Shown: one piece after another, positions 36,554-46,408 of the stretch
Layout of the letters: every line of letters begins with the position of its first letter
Position numbering within the stretch: the first letter of the stretch is position 1
NCBI GenBank assembly: GCA_947258405.1
Contig: CAMYIE010000006.1
Location: 19,077-83,076 of the forward strand
Origin: an uncultured Eudoraea sp.
Lineage (GTDB): Bacteria > Bacteroidota > Bacteroidia > Flavobacteriales > Flavobacteriaceae
Direction: 5' to 3'
DNA length: 64,000 nucleotides
Notes under the pieces: model-generated
Seen by the model: only the letters and a program-made list of their open reading frames with translations
What the model was told of the DNA's origin: nothing
The model's database searches: none
Made by a program: the position numbers and the translations under genes

Positions 36554-37692
36554 TTACGACCAGAATGGATAAAATAAAACTCAATACAATTGAGGAGGCC
36601 ATTGAAGATATCAGGCAAGGAAAAATCATCATCGTTGTTGATGATGAGAACCGGGAAAATGAGGGCGATTTTATTGCCGCCGCTGAAATGGTTACCCCGG
36701 AGTTAATCAATTTCATGACGAAGAACGGCAGAGGACTGATTTGTGTTCCGCTTACAGAAGAACGATGCGAGGACCTGCAACTAAATATGATGGTCGAAAA
36801 TAATACAGTGATGCATCATACACAATTCACTGTCTCTGTAGATCTAATAGGTGAGGGCTGTACAACGGGTATATCTGTGCAGGACAGAGCAAAAACGGTG
36901 CAGGCCCTGGTAGATAAAAACACCCAACCTCACAAACTTGGAAGACCGGGTCATGTTTTCCCGCTTAAAGCTAAAAACGGTGGAGTACTAAGGCGTACAG
37001 GACATACTGAAGCCGCTGTAGACTTTGCAAGACTGGCCGGCTTTGAACCTGCGGGGATATTGGTGGAAATCTTAAATGAAGATGGCACCATGGCACGGAT
37101 TCCGGAACTGGTGGAAGTAGCAAAGAAATTTGATCTGAAATTAGTATCCATTGAAGACCTGGTGGCCTACCGTATGCGCCACGATAGCCTGATCGACAAA
37201 AGAGAATGCTTCGAGCTGGAAACAAGGTTTGGTCATTTTACACTTCACGCATATCAGCAAACCACTAACGATCAGGTGCATTTAGCGCTTACAAAAGGTC
37301 ATTGGAAATTAAATGAACCGGTACTCACCCGTATCAATTCCACATTGGTAAACAATGATATCCTGGGAACACTAACCACCAACGCAGATAAGCGACTCGA
37401 TGATATGTTCAGACTGATCAATGAGGAAGGTAGTGGGGCCATCGTATTTATCAATCAGCAAAACCAGTCATTCAACCTTTTAAAACGACTTCATGGTTTA
37501 AAAGAGAACCAGGCAAAAGGTATATTAAAAGCGCCCAAAATAGAGATGGATGCAAGGGACTTTGGGATTGGAGCTCAGATCCTTCATGATCTGGATATCA
37601 CCAAAATGAGGTTAATGACGAATTCTGCACAAGCTAAAAGGGTAGGTATTGTGGGCTATGGACTAGAAATTGTGGACTACGTGCCCTATTAA
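36550..37692 (+). CDS. RibBA-type protein: active DHBP synthase, degenerate GTP cyclohydrolase II half
   Basis: The first about 205 residues are a complete 3,4-dihydroxy-2-butanone-4-phosphate synthase: [13 protein letters not shown] at 29-41, then [18 protein letters not shown] and [17 protein letters not shown]. This half makes the four-carbon precursor of riboflavin from ribulose 5-phosphate. The C-terminal half aligns with GTP cyclohydrolase II ([36 protein letters not shown]), but the zinc-binding CxxGDxxxxxxCxC segment reads [18 protein letters not shown], with no cysteine. The GTP-binding RGIGL region is also lost. This is the RibBX-like situation, so the enzyme should not open GTP. 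Start could also be ATG 36565. Confidence 0.9.
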   Translation: MITTRMDKIKLNTIEEAIEDIRQGKIIIVVDDENRENEGDFIAAAEMVTPELINFMTKNGRGLICVPLTEERCEDLQLNMMVENNTVMHHTQFTVSVDLIGEGCTTGISVQDRAKTVQALVDKNTQPHKLGRPGHVFPLKAKNGGVLRRTGHTEAAVDFARLAGFEPAGILVEILNEDGTMARIPELVEVAKKFDLKLVSIEDLVAYRMRHDSLIDKRECFELETRFGHFTLHAYQQTTNDQVHLALTKGHWKLNEPVLTRINSTLVNNDILGTLTTNADKRLDDMFRLINEEGSGAIVFINQQNQSFNLLKRLHGLKENQAKGILKAPKIEMDARDFGIGAQILHDLDITKMRLMTNSAQAKRVGIVGYGLEIVDYVPY

Positions 37693-37696
37693 GCAA

Positions 37697-38734
37697 TTAA
37701 AACTCGGTTATCATTGTTATTCCTGGACCGGACTTAGCATTTAAGTCTGGAAGTTCGGTTACTACCTCTTCCAATGTGATGTGCTTTTTTATCATTTTAT
37801 TCAGCTCTATACCTCCTTCATTGATCAGGCTAAACACTTCCGGGTATTTGAAAGACTGCAAACCATGACTGCCAATTATTTCTAATTCATTGGAAATTAT
37901 CATAGACATGGGCACAGCGGCATGTGCATGTTCTTCTGTCATTAGGCCAACCTGAATATGCTTACCTCCCTTTTTCAAGCTATGCAAAGAATTCAGGAAG
38001 GTTTCGGTATGGCCCAGGGCGTCAATCGAAACGTCAGCCCCTCCATGGCTCAAATCCCGGACCTCCTTTGCTGCTTTTGTATTGGAGCCATTGATGGTAT
38101 GATGCGCTCCAAGTTCATGGGCAAGATCGCATTTTGCTTTATTGATATCAATAGCGATTACCCTTGCCCCCAAAGCCTTTCCAATCTGAATGCACGACAG
38201 GCCTACTCCCCCACAGCCATAAACAGCCAAAACCTGATTATCTTGAAGTTGGCCCTGATCTTTTACAGCTCTGTAAGCCGTCGCAAAGCGGCATCCCAAG
38301 GAGGCTGCCGATACCGAATCGATCTCCGGAGGCAGATGAACCAGGTTTATGTCGGCATATTCTATAGAAACATATTCTGCAAAAGAACCCCAAGCGGTAA
38401 AGCCGGGTTGAAATTGGTGATCGCAAACCTGAGGGTTGCCAGATTGGCAATATCTACATTGGCCACATCCCCCTACAAAAGGTACGGTAACCCTGTCTCC
38501 TAACTTAAAGTTCTCTACGTGATTACCAATTTCTACTACTATGCCCGCCAGCTCATGGCCCGGTACATGAGGTAATTTTATATCAGGATCATGACCCTGC
38601 CACCCATGCCAGTCGCTAAGGCATAAACCTGAGGCTTCGAGCTGAATTACCACTCCCGAGGACGTGGGTTCAGGGTCGGGAAGAATTTCGATGGAAATGT
38701 CTCCCTTGAATGAATTATAATATGCGGCCTTCAT
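37697..38734 (-). CDS. Zinc-dependent alcohol dehydrogenase (MDR superfamily)
   Basis: The 345-residue protein has the catalytic zinc ligands in LCLSDWHGWQ (Cys with following Asp/His) and GHELAGIVVEIG. A structural zinc site CGQCRYCQSGNPQVC has four Cys, and the NAD motif is YGCGGVGLSCIQIGKALGA. It is a medium-chain dehydrogenase acting on alcohols or aldehydes in the cytoplasm. An AraC-type regulator on the same strand lies upstream, with about 95 bases between. Substrate unknown. It is convergent with ribBA, only 4 bases separating the stops. Confidence 0.93.
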   Translation of the reverse strand: MKAAYYNSFKGDISIEILPDPEPTSSGVVIQLEASGLCLSDWHGWQGHDPDIKLPHVPGHELAGIVVEIGNHVENFKLGDRVTVPFVGGCGQCRYCQSGNPQVCDHQFQPGFTAWGSFAEYVSIEYADINLVHLPPEIDSVSAASLGCRFATAYRAVKDQGQLQDNQVLAVYGCGGVGLSCIQIGKALGARVIAIDINKAKCDLAHELGAHHTINGSNTKAAKEVRDLSHGGADVSIDALGHTETFLNSLHSLKKGGKHIQVGLMTEEHAHAAVPMSMIISNELEIIGSHGLQSFKYPEVFSLINEGGIELNKMIKKHITLEEVVTELPDLNAKSGPGITMITEF

Positions 38735-38828
38735 CTGCTGTTCAAGGTAGTATTATTTGCATTTACGAAGGAATGAAAAGATGAAAATTTAAAGGCTGGC
38801 TACCTTTAATCAATAATTACCAGTCTCC

Positions 38829-39647
38829 TTAAACTGCAACCTGCCTGGCATATCTGGAAGGAAGAATACCAAATGTTTCATTAAAACATCGGGCGAAATG
38901 AGAGGCGTTCTTAAAGCCGGTTTCACTAGCAATCTTAGAAATATTTCCCCGTCGATCATGTAGCAATTGTAAGGCTCGTTTTAATCTGAACTCACGGATA
39001 AAAAGATGAGGGGATTTACCTGTCAGTTTTTTAATATACCGGTAAAAGGTAGACCGACTATATCCTAATGTTGCTCTTAGCTGCTCAAGCCCGGGAGAAC
39101 CATATCTGGAGAAACGCTGACTGGCCTTCATCAACTGATTAAGAAATTCGAGTTCTCTCGATTTGAGAGTGCGTATATGTTCTGCATCGATTCGTGCATT
39201 CTTATTCTCTTTTTCATATCGCATCTTCACCATAGCAGAGATAACAAGGGTATCTTTTACCACCTCACACATCTGCGTGGCTTGAGCTATGGCAATATCG
39301 ATGTTTCCTGCTTTTTGATCGGTTGTATCTACCGCAGACAGACCGATCTGTAGCTTTCGATTGCCCTCATCGAACTTCGGGGTTACATATTTGAATTTTT
39401 GTTCGAGTTGCAATGCACATAGAACGGCGTTCGTAGCCGATTCAAAAGAAACCAAATATTTGCAGTTATCCTGATTAAGAATATAGCCTTCAAAATGCGT
39501 TAAAGTTTTGGAAACACTATAATGAAACTTTTGGGTAAAAATACTGAACTGTTTGGCTTCCAGTCGATTGAGATAATTACTGCTCTCCATGACCATAATA
39601 ACCGCCGGCAAGTCTAAAATATTGATATCTGACTTTATTTTACCCAT
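38829..39647 (-). CDS. AraC-family regulator with a nucleotidyl-cyclase-like N-terminal domain
   Basis: The 272-residue protein ends in an AraC/XylS helix-turn-helix pair (GYSRSTFYRYIKKLTG, then GNISKIASETGFKNASHFAR and CFNETFGILPSRY). The N-terminal 150 residues contain LTHFEGYILNQDNCKYLVSF, then ESATNAVLCALQLEQKF and KLQIGLSAVDT. This reads like a degenerate class III adenylate/guanylate cyclase fold without metal-binding aspartates, probably a sensor. The ADH gene follows on the same strand and may be its target. Ligand unknown. Confidence 0.82.
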   Translation of the reverse strand: MGKIKSDINILDLPAVIMVMESSNYLNRLEAKQFSIFTQKFHYSVSKTLTHFEGYILNQDNCKYLVSFESATNAVLCALQLEQKFKYVTPKFDEGNRKLQIGLSAVDTTDQKAGNIDIAIAQATQMCEVVKDTLVISAMVKMRYEKENKNARIDAEHIRTLKSRELEFLNQLMKASQRFSRYGSPGLEQLRATLGYSRSTFYRYIKKLTGKSPHLFIREFRLKRALQLLHDRRGNISKIASETGFKNASHFARCFNETFGILPSRYARQVAV

Positions 39648-39828
39648 TAAAAACCTTGTTACTCAAATATAAGCCATTCAAAATCAGGAAGCAACGGGTT
39701 AAAAGGGGATTTATGAAATGGTTGTTAACAATTAGCAAAATAGTTTTTGTTATTACTCCCTGTGGCTTAGGAGTTAATCATGCGACTTTATTTAGTATAT
39801 TTTGGCACGATAATCAACTGCCAGACCA

Positions 39829-42021
39829 TTGGATTCTAATAAGATCTCAGGTAAAAAATTTGGAACCTTCGGAGGTGTATTTACGCCTACCCTACTCACT
39901 ATTTTGGGGGTTATCATGTACCTGAGAATGGGATGGGTGGTTGGTAATGCCGGACTTCTGGGTGCCTGGTTTATTATACTGATTTCTTTTCTCATTACAC
40001 TCACTACAGCGCTCTCCATGAGTGCCATTACCACCAATATCCGAATTGGGGCCGGTGGAGCTTATGCGATCATTTCACAGGCTCTGGGCCTTGAAGTAGG
40101 CGGTAGTCTTGGAATTCCCCGATATGTATCACAAGGCCTGGCCGTTACGATGTACATTTTTGGATTTAGGGAAGGATGGTTGGGTATATTCCCCGATCAT
40201 AATGCCTTCCTGGTCGATATAGCCGTTTTTGCAGTGCTTTTGACCATAGCCTACATCAGTGCCGATCTGGCGATCAAGACCCAGTATTTTATTATGGTAG
40301 TGATTGTTCTATCACTGATTTCGATTGTTGTAGCAGCATATCAGGGATCGATGACTATCCCTGCCGAGGATGCCCTTAGATGGGGTAGTTTTAAGGGATC
40401 ACCGGAGAACAACTTCACCGGTAGTGATTTCTGGATCGTATTTGCGGTGTTTTTCCCGGCATCGACCGGTATTATGGCCGGCGCCAATATGTCTGGGGAA
40501 CTCAAAGATCCGCGCAAAAGTATCCCTCTCGGTACACTTTGGGCTATCGGGATAAGTTTTGTGATTTACATGGTAATGGCCTACTGGCTGGCCAGGAGTG
40601 CTACAGAGCAGGAATTGATCTCCAACTATAACATTATAATTGATAAAGCCTGGATAGGTGCCCTGGTAATTGCAGGTATTCTGGGGGCAACTTTTTCTTC
40701 TGCTCTTGGATCGCTGGTGGGTTCCTCCCGTATACTATTTGCCATGGGCGAGCATCGGGTCCTTCCTTACGGAAAATTCCTTGCTGGCCAAAGCAACAAT
40801 GGCCAACCCCGAAATGCGATGATCGTTACGGGGATAATGATCTTTTTAGCTATGCTGCTTCGTGATCTTAATGCAGTGGCGCCGTTGGTAACCCTCTTTT
40901 TCCTCATCACTTATGCAATGATCAACATTGTGGTCATCATAGAACAAAACCTTGGCTTGATCAGCTATCGGCCAATTTTCAAGGTCAATAAATGGGTCCC
41001 CTGGATAGGACTGGTCTCTTCTGTCCTGGCCATGTTTATTATCAATCCCACTATCAGCCTGATATCGATCAGCGTTGTATTCGTGATGTATTGGTTCCTG
41101 TCTAAACAAAATATTGAAACCCCTTTCGAAGATGTAAGGTCTGGTTTGTTTGTGTCTTTTGCAGAATGGGCAGCAAAACATACCTGGGGTATGAAAAGCA
41201 TGCAACAACGGGCATGGAAACCAAATCTGATGGTTCCTATCAGAGATGTTACCGGAGCGAAGGGGAACTTTCAGTTTTTGCGCAACATTGCCCGCCCGAA
41301 GGGCTCTATTAAACTCCTTGGAATTGAACCGAACTCAGAAGACGGTTACCTGGTAAATGAACTCAACACTATGTCGGAAGATTTTCGTAATAAAGGCGTA
41401 TTTTCCTCCTGGACAGTGATCAACAGCGATGATTTTGCCAGAGGGGTCAATTATGGGAATCAGGCTCTTAAAGGTGCCTTTTTCCGTCCTAATATCGTAT
41501 TTCTCAATCTTCAACAGCACGATAATTACGACACCGAGATCAGACCAGTGATTAAAGAATGCATTCGCCTGGAGATTGGTGTATTGTTATTTCAGGCTCA
41601 TCCTACGGCACTTTTAGGAAAGCGAAATATGATCAATGTCTGGGTAAGCGACCGCTCTGGTAACTGGAATCTGGGCTGGGATATAGGCAATCTGGATCTT
41701 TCCACCTTGATTGCTTACAAGTTAAAACGAAACTGGCTGGCAACAATACGACTGGTCATAGTTATTCGTGATACATCTGAGCAGGAAAATGCGCAGAACT
41801 TCCTAAACTCACTTATTAATCTGGCCCGATTACCAAATACGCTCACCGAGGTCCATGTTGGCGATTTTAAAGAAGTGGTCTCCATGGCTCCTTCGGCTGA
41901 TCTTAATATTTTTGGTATGGATGAGAAAATTCAATCGGAATTTGTTCAGGAGATGACCCAAAAAACCAAAAGCTCCTGTCTGTTTGTTAAAGACTCAGGT
42001 CATGAAAGTATTCTGGCTTAA
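39829..42021 (+). CDS. SLC12-like cation-chloride cotransporter (APC superfamily)
   Basis: The start codon is TTG at 39829 (DSNKISGKKFGTFGGVFTPT follows). I prefer it because the conserved N-terminus begins right there. The 730-residue protein has 12 membrane helices (about residues 10-440) with FTPTLLTILGVIMYLRMGWV and FFPASTGIMAGANMSGELKD, which are signatures of the Na/K/Cl cotransporter family SLC12. The cytoplasmic C-terminal domain of nearly 300 residues (WKPNLMVPIRDVTG) matches the SLC12 C-terminus. Likely ions are K+ or Na+ with Cl-; which one cannot be said. Monocistronic and convergent with the serine hydrolase gene. Confidence 0.9.
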   Translation: MDSNKISGKKFGTFGGVFTPTLLTILGVIMYLRMGWVVGNAGLLGAWFIILISFLITLTTALSMSAITTNIRIGAGGAYAIISQALGLEVGGSLGIPRYVSQGLAVTMYIFGFREGWLGIFPDHNAFLVDIAVFAVLLTIAYISADLAIKTQYFIMVVIVLSLISIVVAAYQGSMTIPAEDALRWGSFKGSPENNFTGSDFWIVFAVFFPASTGIMAGANMSGELKDPRKSIPLGTLWAIGISFVIYMVMAYWLARSATEQELISNYNIIIDKAWIGALVIAGILGATFSSALGSLVGSSRILFAMGEHRVLPYGKFLAGQSNNGQPRNAMIVTGIMIFLAMLLRDLNAVAPLVTLFFLITYAMINIVVIIEQNLGLISYRPIFKVNKWVPWIGLVSSVLAMFIINPTISLISISVVFVMYWFLSKQNIETPFEDVRSGLFVSFAEWAAKHTWGMKSMQQRAWKPNLMVPIRDVTGAKGNFQFLRNIARPKGSIKLLGIEPNSEDGYLVNELNTMSEDFRNKGVFSSWTVINSDDFARGVNYGNQALKGAFFRPNIVFLNLQQHDNYDTEIRPVIKECIRLEIGVLLFQAHPTALLGKRNMINVWVSDRSGNWNLGWDIGNLDLSTLIAYKLKRNWLATIRLVIVIRDTSEQENAQNFLNSLINLARLPNTLTEVHVGDFKEVVSMAPSADLNIFGMDEKIQSEFVQEMTQKTKSSCLFVKDSGHESILA

Positions 42022-42026
42022 ATGTT

Positions 42027-43208
42027 TTAAAGCTCTTTGAATACTTCACTAAGAACAGATTCGACTAATTGATACCTGTAGAGAGGTCCGTTTTCAGACC
42101 GACTTTGGTTGTTTAGCATGGCAATACTAACTTTTGAAACGGGGTCATAGAACATATAAGATCCATAACCTCTCATACCACCAGTATGTCCCCACATATT
42201 CCTGCCTGCGAGTAGTACCCTTCTAACGCCTAAACCATATCCATTGGCAATGGGGTCTTCCAGGTCTAAAAAAGTAACCATCTGCTCTGTTGAAGATTCA
42301 CTAAGCGCATGGGCATTAAATAACAAATGAGCCCAATTTGAAAGATCCGATGCTGTTGCGAATACATCTGCTGCCGTATAAAAAATACTGTGGTAAGCCG
42401 GACCGTATTGGTCCGAAATATTTTCAAGAAATCCATCGCCATTATTATCGCGCCATGGGGCAGCAATGGGTCCTTCAATAGTTTCATTTACGCCAAAATA
42501 GATTTGACTCAAGCCCAGGAAATCCCAGAATTTTTCTCTCATTACCTCCCCTACTGTCTTTCCGCTTACGGCCTCGATCACAAGGCCCAGAATCAAATAA
42601 TGAGAATTGGAATATTGATATTGCGTGCCTGGATCAAAAAGTGGCTCTCCGATATAAGCTGCAATTTCAATAGGTGCCAGTGGTGTGAGCAGATCCGATT
42701 CTACTCTTGGCCAGATATCAGGGTGTTGAAAATAGCCCTTTAACCCAGCCAAATGATTTAATAATTGGAAAATGGTTATCGATTCGTCAATATTGGCATT
42801 GTTTAATGTAATATAATCTCCAATAGGATCATCAAGAGTCAGATGTCCGTCTTCAACCAGCGCCATGATCGTTGCTGCCACCATAGTCTTGGTGATCGAA
42901 GCTATACCGAAACGCATAGCGCTGTTTATGGGCGTAGAATCATCCGAATATCCGGATATAAAACTCCAGCGTTCCTCACCGTCAACACGAATTGACAAGG
43001 AGACCCCTAGTAACTTTTCCGGCCCTACTCGCGAGTCGATGATCGCCTGTAGTTTTTCCTCAAATGATTGTGTATTGGTTGGAGGATCAAGGAGCGGGTC
43101 GTTTTGAGTGCTTTCGGGTATATCAGCAACAGGGTCCGGACTGTCTTTGGAACAACCAGCCGTAGAGAATGCAAGAAGCAGTACCAGAAAACGAAGCGAT
43201 TTAAACAT
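42027..43208 (-). CDS. Lipoprotein serine hydrolase, class C beta-lactamase/DD-peptidase fold
   Basis: The 393-residue protein has a lipobox STAGC (Cys19) followed by an acidic, Pro-rich linker. The catalytic motifs of family S12 are in order: S104-x-x-K107 in GIASITKTM, the Tyr motif YSNSHY near residue 198, and HTGG near 343. Such proteins include esterases, D-aminopeptidases and DD-carboxypeptidases as well as AmpC, so no resistance role should be assumed. The gene is single and divergent from the alpha/beta hydrolase gene, with about 190 bases between. Confidence 0.92.
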   Translation of the reverse strand: MFKSLRFLVLLLAFSTAGCSKDSPDPVADIPESTQNDPLLDPPTNTQSFEEKLQAIIDSRVGPEKLLGVSLSIRVDGEERWSFISGYSDDSTPINSAMRFGIASITKTMVAATIMALVEDGHLTLDDPIGDYITLNNANIDESITIFQLLNHLAGLKGYFQHPDIWPRVESDLLTPLAPIEIAAYIGEPLFDPGTQYQYSNSHYLILGLVIEAVSGKTVGEVMREKFWDFLGLSQIYFGVNETIEGPIAAPWRDNNGDGFLENISDQYGPAYHSIFYTAADVFATASDLSNWAHLLFNAHALSESSTEQMVTFLDLEDPIANGYGLGVRRVLLAGRNMWGHTGGMRGYGSYMFYDPVSKVSIAMLNNQSRSENGPLYRYQLVESVLSEVFKEL

Positions 43209-43397
43209 ATTATATCTCTGAAGTAACCCTACAATCTAATAAATATTAATTGAATCATATCCTGGCATACCTATTTCACGTTCGATAAACTTGGTCATTA
43301 ATAAGGCGACAGTCCATATAAGGTGTACTCTTTAGGTTGTCTTTTACGCTGCCAACACTTAATTTTATAACTTCACCGTGAATCAATTTACTCATAA

Positions 43398-44201
43398 ATG
43401 AAACTTAAGAATCTTACCGGCTTTCTACTCATATGGGTTTTACTCCTGGTGGTGTTCGGATGTTCACCATTAAAAAATGTTCAGGTTGAAGAAAGGAGCG
43501 GGAAAAGGATCGCATTTATTAAGGAAGGTGTTGGGTCACCCAGTGTTATTTTCGAATCGGGATTCGAGGGAGGTATGGAAACCTGGGCAGGTATCATCGA
43601 TTCTGTCGCCATGTATACAAGCGTTTATGCCTATGACAGGGCGGGTTATGGCCGTAGTAATTTAAAAGATCCTCCACATAGCATTGAGGAATTAGCACAG
43701 CAATTACACACCAACCTGATCGCACGTAATATTCCACCGCCATATGTGCTGGTTGGATATTCAGGAGGTGCATTATTTATAAGCATGTTCGCTCGCTTAT
43801 ATCCAGACAAAGTAAAGGGTGTACTAATGATAGATCCAACCCACCCAGACCTTTACGATTATTTGAGGGAGAACGAAGCGCTTATCTACGATCTATTGTT
43901 CGATTATGTGGGCGAAGGGCAAAGGAGGTATGAATTTGATCTGATTAAGAACAGTTCTAAGGAATTTAGGGATGCCCCCGATTTCCCCGATGTTCCACTC
44001 ATCGTTTTGATGGCTGGCAGGCATACGACACTTGAAAGTGAGGCATTAAGAGATAAAATGCTTGAGTTTCACGAAGACCTTAAGAAACTGTCTCCTTACG
44101 GAACAAGGTATCTGATTGAGGATAGTGGCCATTCTATTCATAAAAGTGATCCCCAACTGGTAGTGGATCACATCCTGGGTTTTCTTGACGGTGCGAATTA
44201 A
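43398..44201 (+). CDS. Alpha/beta-hydrolase lipoprotein
   Basis: The 267-residue protein has the lipobox LVVFGC, giving lipidation at Cys22. The alpha/beta-hydrolase core includes VYAYDRAGYGRSN, the nucleophile elbow LVGYSGGALF with Ser122, an acid in MIDPTHP or a later strand, and the catalytic His in EDSGHSIHKSDP. It would be an esterase or lipase anchored in an envelope membrane. A strong hairpin follows 7 bases after the stop. No operon partner. Confidence 0.92.
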   Translation: MKLKNLTGFLLIWVLLLVVFGCSPLKNVQVEERSGKRIAFIKEGVGSPSVIFESGFEGGMETWAGIIDSVAMYTSVYAYDRAGYGRSNLKDPPHSIEELAQQLHTNLIARNIPPPYVLVGYSGGALFISMFARLYPDKVKGVLMIDPTHPDLYDYLRENEALIYDLLFDYVGEGQRRYEFDLIKNSSKEFRDAPDFPDVPLIVLMAGRHTTLESEALRDKMLEFHEDLKKLSPYGTRYLIEDSGHSIHKSDPQLVVDHILGFLDGAN

Positions 44202-44207
44202 AATATA

Positions 44208-44233
44208 AAGGCGGGATGAAAACATCCCGCCTT
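44208..44233 (+). terminator. Strong hairpin after the alpha/beta-hydrolase gene
   Basis: The perfect 11-bp stem AAGGCGGGATG/CATCCCGCCTT has an AAAA loop. There is only a weak T-rich tail, but position and stem strength favour termination. Confidence 0.7.
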
Positions 44234-44314
44234 ACTGATTTAACACCACTGTTCCTTATGGCACAGGAACCAAATCAAAATTTTCAGCAATTTTTAGTCG
44301 ATAGAGCTTAACTT

Positions 44315-44328
44315 GTTGCATATGCAAC
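44315..44328. promoter_or_regulatory. 14-bp perfect palindrome GTTGCATATGCAAC
   Basis: The palindrome lies in the 250-base gap between the terminator at 44208 and the permease stop at 44484. It has dyad symmetry typical of dimeric regulator sites, but no promoter or gene start is next to it. The same gap has the direct repeat AAACCCCTATTC twice (near 44366 and 44398). Confidence 0.3.
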
Positions 44329-44483
44329 CGTAAGAACTTCAAATATCCGCATTTTCCTACAAACAAAACCCCTATTCAGGCTTTTTTCGATAAACGGAAA
44401 CCCCTATTCTTATTGGGATAGCAGTGTTATTGGTCGATCGTGATACACCCCTGTTAAGCAGATCGATAAAATGCAATCGTTAA

Positions 44484-45776
44484 TTATTTTTTTAAAAATC
44501 CGGCCTTATTCAGCCTAAAAAGAAGGAATCCTATCAATATATTGATCAAACCAAGTCCGGTTTCTAATGGTTGAGCCATTATCAAATACACCAGTACCCA
44601 GCCACTAAAAAACAAAAAAATCAGCTGGGGTAGAGGGTAAAATGGGCTCCTGAATCCTATATGGTCTTTCCCACGACTTCGAATAACGAATACTGCAGCA
44701 ACCGCCAGGGCCGAAAACAGCTGTAATATAAATCCACTGTAAATGATAACCTGCTCAAAAGAACCTGTGAGAACCATTGCAATACTGATAAAGGCCTGAA
44801 GCCATATCGCCCTTAATGGTATTCCTCTTGAAGATTTAACCGAGAACCATCTCCAGAGTCTATGATCCTCTCCCATCACCTGGGTCACTCTGGGTCCGGC
44901 CCATACCATAGCACTGATACTGGATATCAATAAGAGGGCAATACCGAAACTCATGAGCTTGCCTCCGGTCTCCCCGAATAATGATATAGCCGTGATCTGA
45001 CCTATTTCCAATTCACCCTGAATTTGTGCTAAACCATTGTGTTTTAAAAAGATCAAATTAAGACAAATGTAAAGGAGGCTAACCACCAGTGTCCCTGCGA
45101 TCAAAGCCCTGGGTAAACTCCGATTTACATCTTTGATCTCATCTACAATATAGGCCGCTGCATTCCATCCCGAATAGGAAAAGGTTACAAAAACAAATGA
45201 AACTGCAAATGCCGGAAGATATACTTCATCCTGCCAGCTACCATCCCAAAGAAAAGCCGAATCCGTTGCAGGCCTTGCAAATCCGTAATATAAAAGTACC
45301 AGGATAAGTGCAAGTTTAAGGATAGTGGTGGTATTCTGCAGCAGACTGCTCCTTTTTAGGCTCAGTGAATGGAAACCACTGATCAAAATGATGACAAATA
45401 GCGCCAATACTAGCTTGTCGAGAGAGAGATAAGGCCCAACATAGTCACTTAGTGCCATGGCGGCCAATGCAACTGGAGCTGCAAAACCAACGGTGAGTGA
45501 TACCCAGCCCGACAGATAACCAATCATAGGATGAAAGGCCTGGGAAAGAAAATGGTATTCTCCCCCCGATCTTCTCCAATGAGTCCCTAGTTCTGCATAA
45601 CTGAGGGCCCCGCAAAGCGCCATCAGTGCGCCAAGAGACCATAAAATTATAATTGACCATGTGTTAACGGTTTCTACCAATTGAAATCCCAGGCTGGTGA
45701 AAATACCTGCCCCGATCATATTGGCAATAACGATTGCCGTAGCTGTTTTCCAGCCAACAGTATTATTCCCGCTCAA
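44484..45776 (-). CDS. APC-family amino acid permease
   Basis: The 430-residue protein has about 12 predicted helices. The first helix carries the substrate-binding motif IVIANMIGAGIFTSLGFQL. SYSGWNAAAYIVDEIKDVNRSLPRALI and SSISAMVWAGPRVTQVMGED are family signatures seen in LAT/cationic amino acid transporters. It is an inner-membrane amino acid importer or exchanger; the specificity is open. The gene is alone, with a gap of about 260 bases upstream. Confidence 0.9.
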   Translation of the reverse strand: MSGNNTVGWKTATAIVIANMIGAGIFTSLGFQLVETVNTWSIIILWSLGALMALCGALSYAELGTHWRRSGGEYHFLSQAFHPMIGYLSGWVSLTVGFAAPVALAAMALSDYVGPYLSLDKLVLALFVIILISGFHSLSLKRSSLLQNTTTILKLALILVLLYYGFARPATDSAFLWDGSWQDEVYLPAFAVSFVFVTFSYSGWNAAAYIVDEIKDVNRSLPRALIAGTLVVSLLYICLNLIFLKHNGLAQIQGELEIGQITAISLFGETGGKLMSFGIALLLISSISAMVWAGPRVTQVMGEDHRLWRWFSVKSSRGIPLRAIWLQAFISIAMVLTGSFEQVIIYSGFILQLFSALAVAAVFVIRSRGKDHIGFRSPFYPLPQLIFLFFSGWVLVYLIMAQPLETGLGLINILIGFLLFRLNKAGFLKK

Positions 45777-45968
45777 TTTGATCTCTCTGATTTAGTTAAC
45801 ATCTAATATAATAAGTAAGCGACGATTGATATGTTGCTTTCACTCATATTATGTTATAGTATGCCTTTGTAATGGTCAAAAGTTCCTATTTAAGAACTAT
45901 TGTCCATCGGTTATTCCTCAAGCCAGCCAGGGACTTCTTATGGATCAATGGATAAATCCCAAAATAAC

Positions 45969-46000
45969 ACTGGGCAGGGAAACTGTCTTCCCCACCCAGT
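45969..46000 (-). terminator. Hairpin downstream of the gerW-like gene
   Basis: The arms ACTGGG/CCCAGT and GGGAA/TTCCC pair around a short mismatch and a 5-6 base loop. On the minus strand the stem is followed by a short T-rich stretch. It lies 37 bases after the stop of the gerW-like gene. Confidence 0.5.
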
Positions 46001-46036
46001 TACTTTAAATAGTGATTAAATTGTTTTTTGAACTGA

Positions 46037-46408
46037 TCAGACCATTAATTCTTCGTCTTTCTGTTTCGTTTCTACAAACTTTTCTATCAGTTCAGGAACT
46101 TTTTCGAATGCTGCAGCAAGCCCATGGGCCTTCCCAGCTTCAAGAAAGGAAATCTCATCACCCTTGGTGATCAAAAAGCCGATCGGTTCTATACCAACGC
46201 CTGCTCCGGCACCCATGCCCTGACCTTTTTTGGCCTTAGCTTCAACACCTTCGCCACCTCCTGATCCGAATCCCATGCCTACCTTGATAACAGGAACACA
46301 AAGGAATTCCCCAAGTTTAAACTGTTCTCCAACAACAGTCTCAGTTTTCGCTTCAGATTTCATAAAATCTGTAATCTGTGTTAATAATTCTTCAAAGTGT
46401 AATTCCAT
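46037..46408 (-). CDS. GerW/YtfJ family protein
   Basis: The 123-residue protein is of the GerW (YtfJ) family, known from spore germination in Bacillus but spread more widely. The hallmark is a Gly-rich centre near residues 44-80 (IKVGMGFGSGGGEG, GMGAGAGVGIEPIGFLI). The N-terminal helix (FEELLTQITDFMKSEAK) and the TKGDEISFLEAGK segment are also typical. The role outside sporulation is unknown. It overlaps the DUF2953-like gene upstream by 17 bases, matching the ytfI-ytfJ pair of Bacillus. Confidence 0.88.
   Translation of the reverse strand: MELHFEELLTQITDFMKSEAKTETVVGEQFKLGEFLCVPVIKVGMGFGSGGGEGVEAKAKKGQGMGAGAGVGIEPIGFLITKGDEISFLEAGKAHGLAAAFEKVPELIEKFVETKQKDEELMV

Noticed and set aside
42027..43208. 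Annotation as a beta-lactamase resistance gene
   Set aside because: The S12 fold motifs are shared by many esterases and peptidases, and the protein is a lipoprotein without features specific to AmpC.
45826..46008. A plus-strand frame of 60 codons in the gap between the APC permease and gerW genes
   Set aside because: It reads through the terminator-like hairpin at 45969-46000, has odd Cys/Tyr-rich composition and no support.
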